Assembly (NCBI RefSeq): GCF_938028185.1
Contig: NZ_CALJAH010000243.1
Span: forward strand, 1 to 13,053
Source: an uncultured Cardiobacterium sp.
GTDB lineage: Bacteria > Pseudomonadota > Gammaproteobacteria > Cardiobacteriales > Cardiobacteriaceae
Direction: 5' to 3'
DNA: 13,053 bases
Translations under genes and position numbers: made by a program
Shown here: positions 12,998 through 13,053 of the stretch, piece by piece
How the letters are laid out: every line of letters starts with the position of its first letter
Position numbering within the stretch: the first letter of the stretch is position 1
The notes under the pieces: generated by a model
Databases searched by the model: none
Seen by the model: only the letters and a program-made list of their open reading frames with translations
What the model was told of the DNA's origin: nothing

Positions 12998-13053
12998 TTG
13001 GGGGGCTTATCCGCCGAATGGTATAGCCATCCACCGAAAGTTTCAGACAAGGC

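Noticed and set aside
12343..13050. Leftward ORF of 235 codons over dps and the window end
   Set aside because: Runs antisense through dps, its terminator and the hairpin cluster; Gly/Phe-rich shadow with no family features.

Overview
The window looks like about 13 kb of a GC-rich Gammaproteobacterium chromosome. The gene set is gammaproteobacterial in flavour: cytosolic AmpD amidase, the ~400-residue TyrRS type, MiaA, and a ManXYZ mannose PTS with an E. coli-like IIAB fusion. A Cardiobacterium-like (Cardiobacteriaceae) host would fit the GC content and gene mix, but this is inference without any database comparison. There is no sign of phage, insertion sequences, CRISPR or integrases; most of the window is housekeeping and envelope genes.

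Left part (1-2410): the 3' end of an unrecognised membrane-anchored protein, a bidirectional terminator, two overlapping leftward lipoprotein genes with a good promoter, a tRNA-Pro(CGG) with its own promoter and terminator, and a small secreted PepSY protein. Middle-left (2408-5850): ampD, then manZ, manY and manX, all leftward. manXYZ is a complete Man-family PTS permease that imports and phosphorylates hexoses; AmpD recycles cell-wall muropeptides. miaA (tRNA A37 isopentenylation) reads rightward from the other side of the manX upstream region and is followed by a small secreted protein of unknown function.

Centre (7379-7806): about 430 bases without a gene hold a cluster of DnaA boxes (two perfect TTATCCACA, two close variants in the same orientation, further degenerate ones) and a T-rich segment. 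On both sides the strand composition flips, C-rich on the left and G-rich on the right. This is what a replication origin looks like, although no dnaA, dnaN, rpmH or mnmG is nearby and further composition flips occur at about 5.1 and 10.2 kb. I treat it as a candidate origin or DnaA-titration locus.

Right part (7807-12861): a membrane-anchored M23 (MepM/LytM-like) cell-wall peptidase diverges from tyrS. tyrS overlaps a secreted trypsin-like serine protease by 4 bases, which overlaps a membrane protein with an N-terminal FHA domain by 16 bases, giving a tight three-gene unit. The protease-FHA pair is the most likely uncharacterised functional module here. dps follows with a near-consensus sigma70 promoter and a strong terminator. 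The last ~120 bases carry three consecutive small GC-rich hairpins that may be a dispersed repeat.
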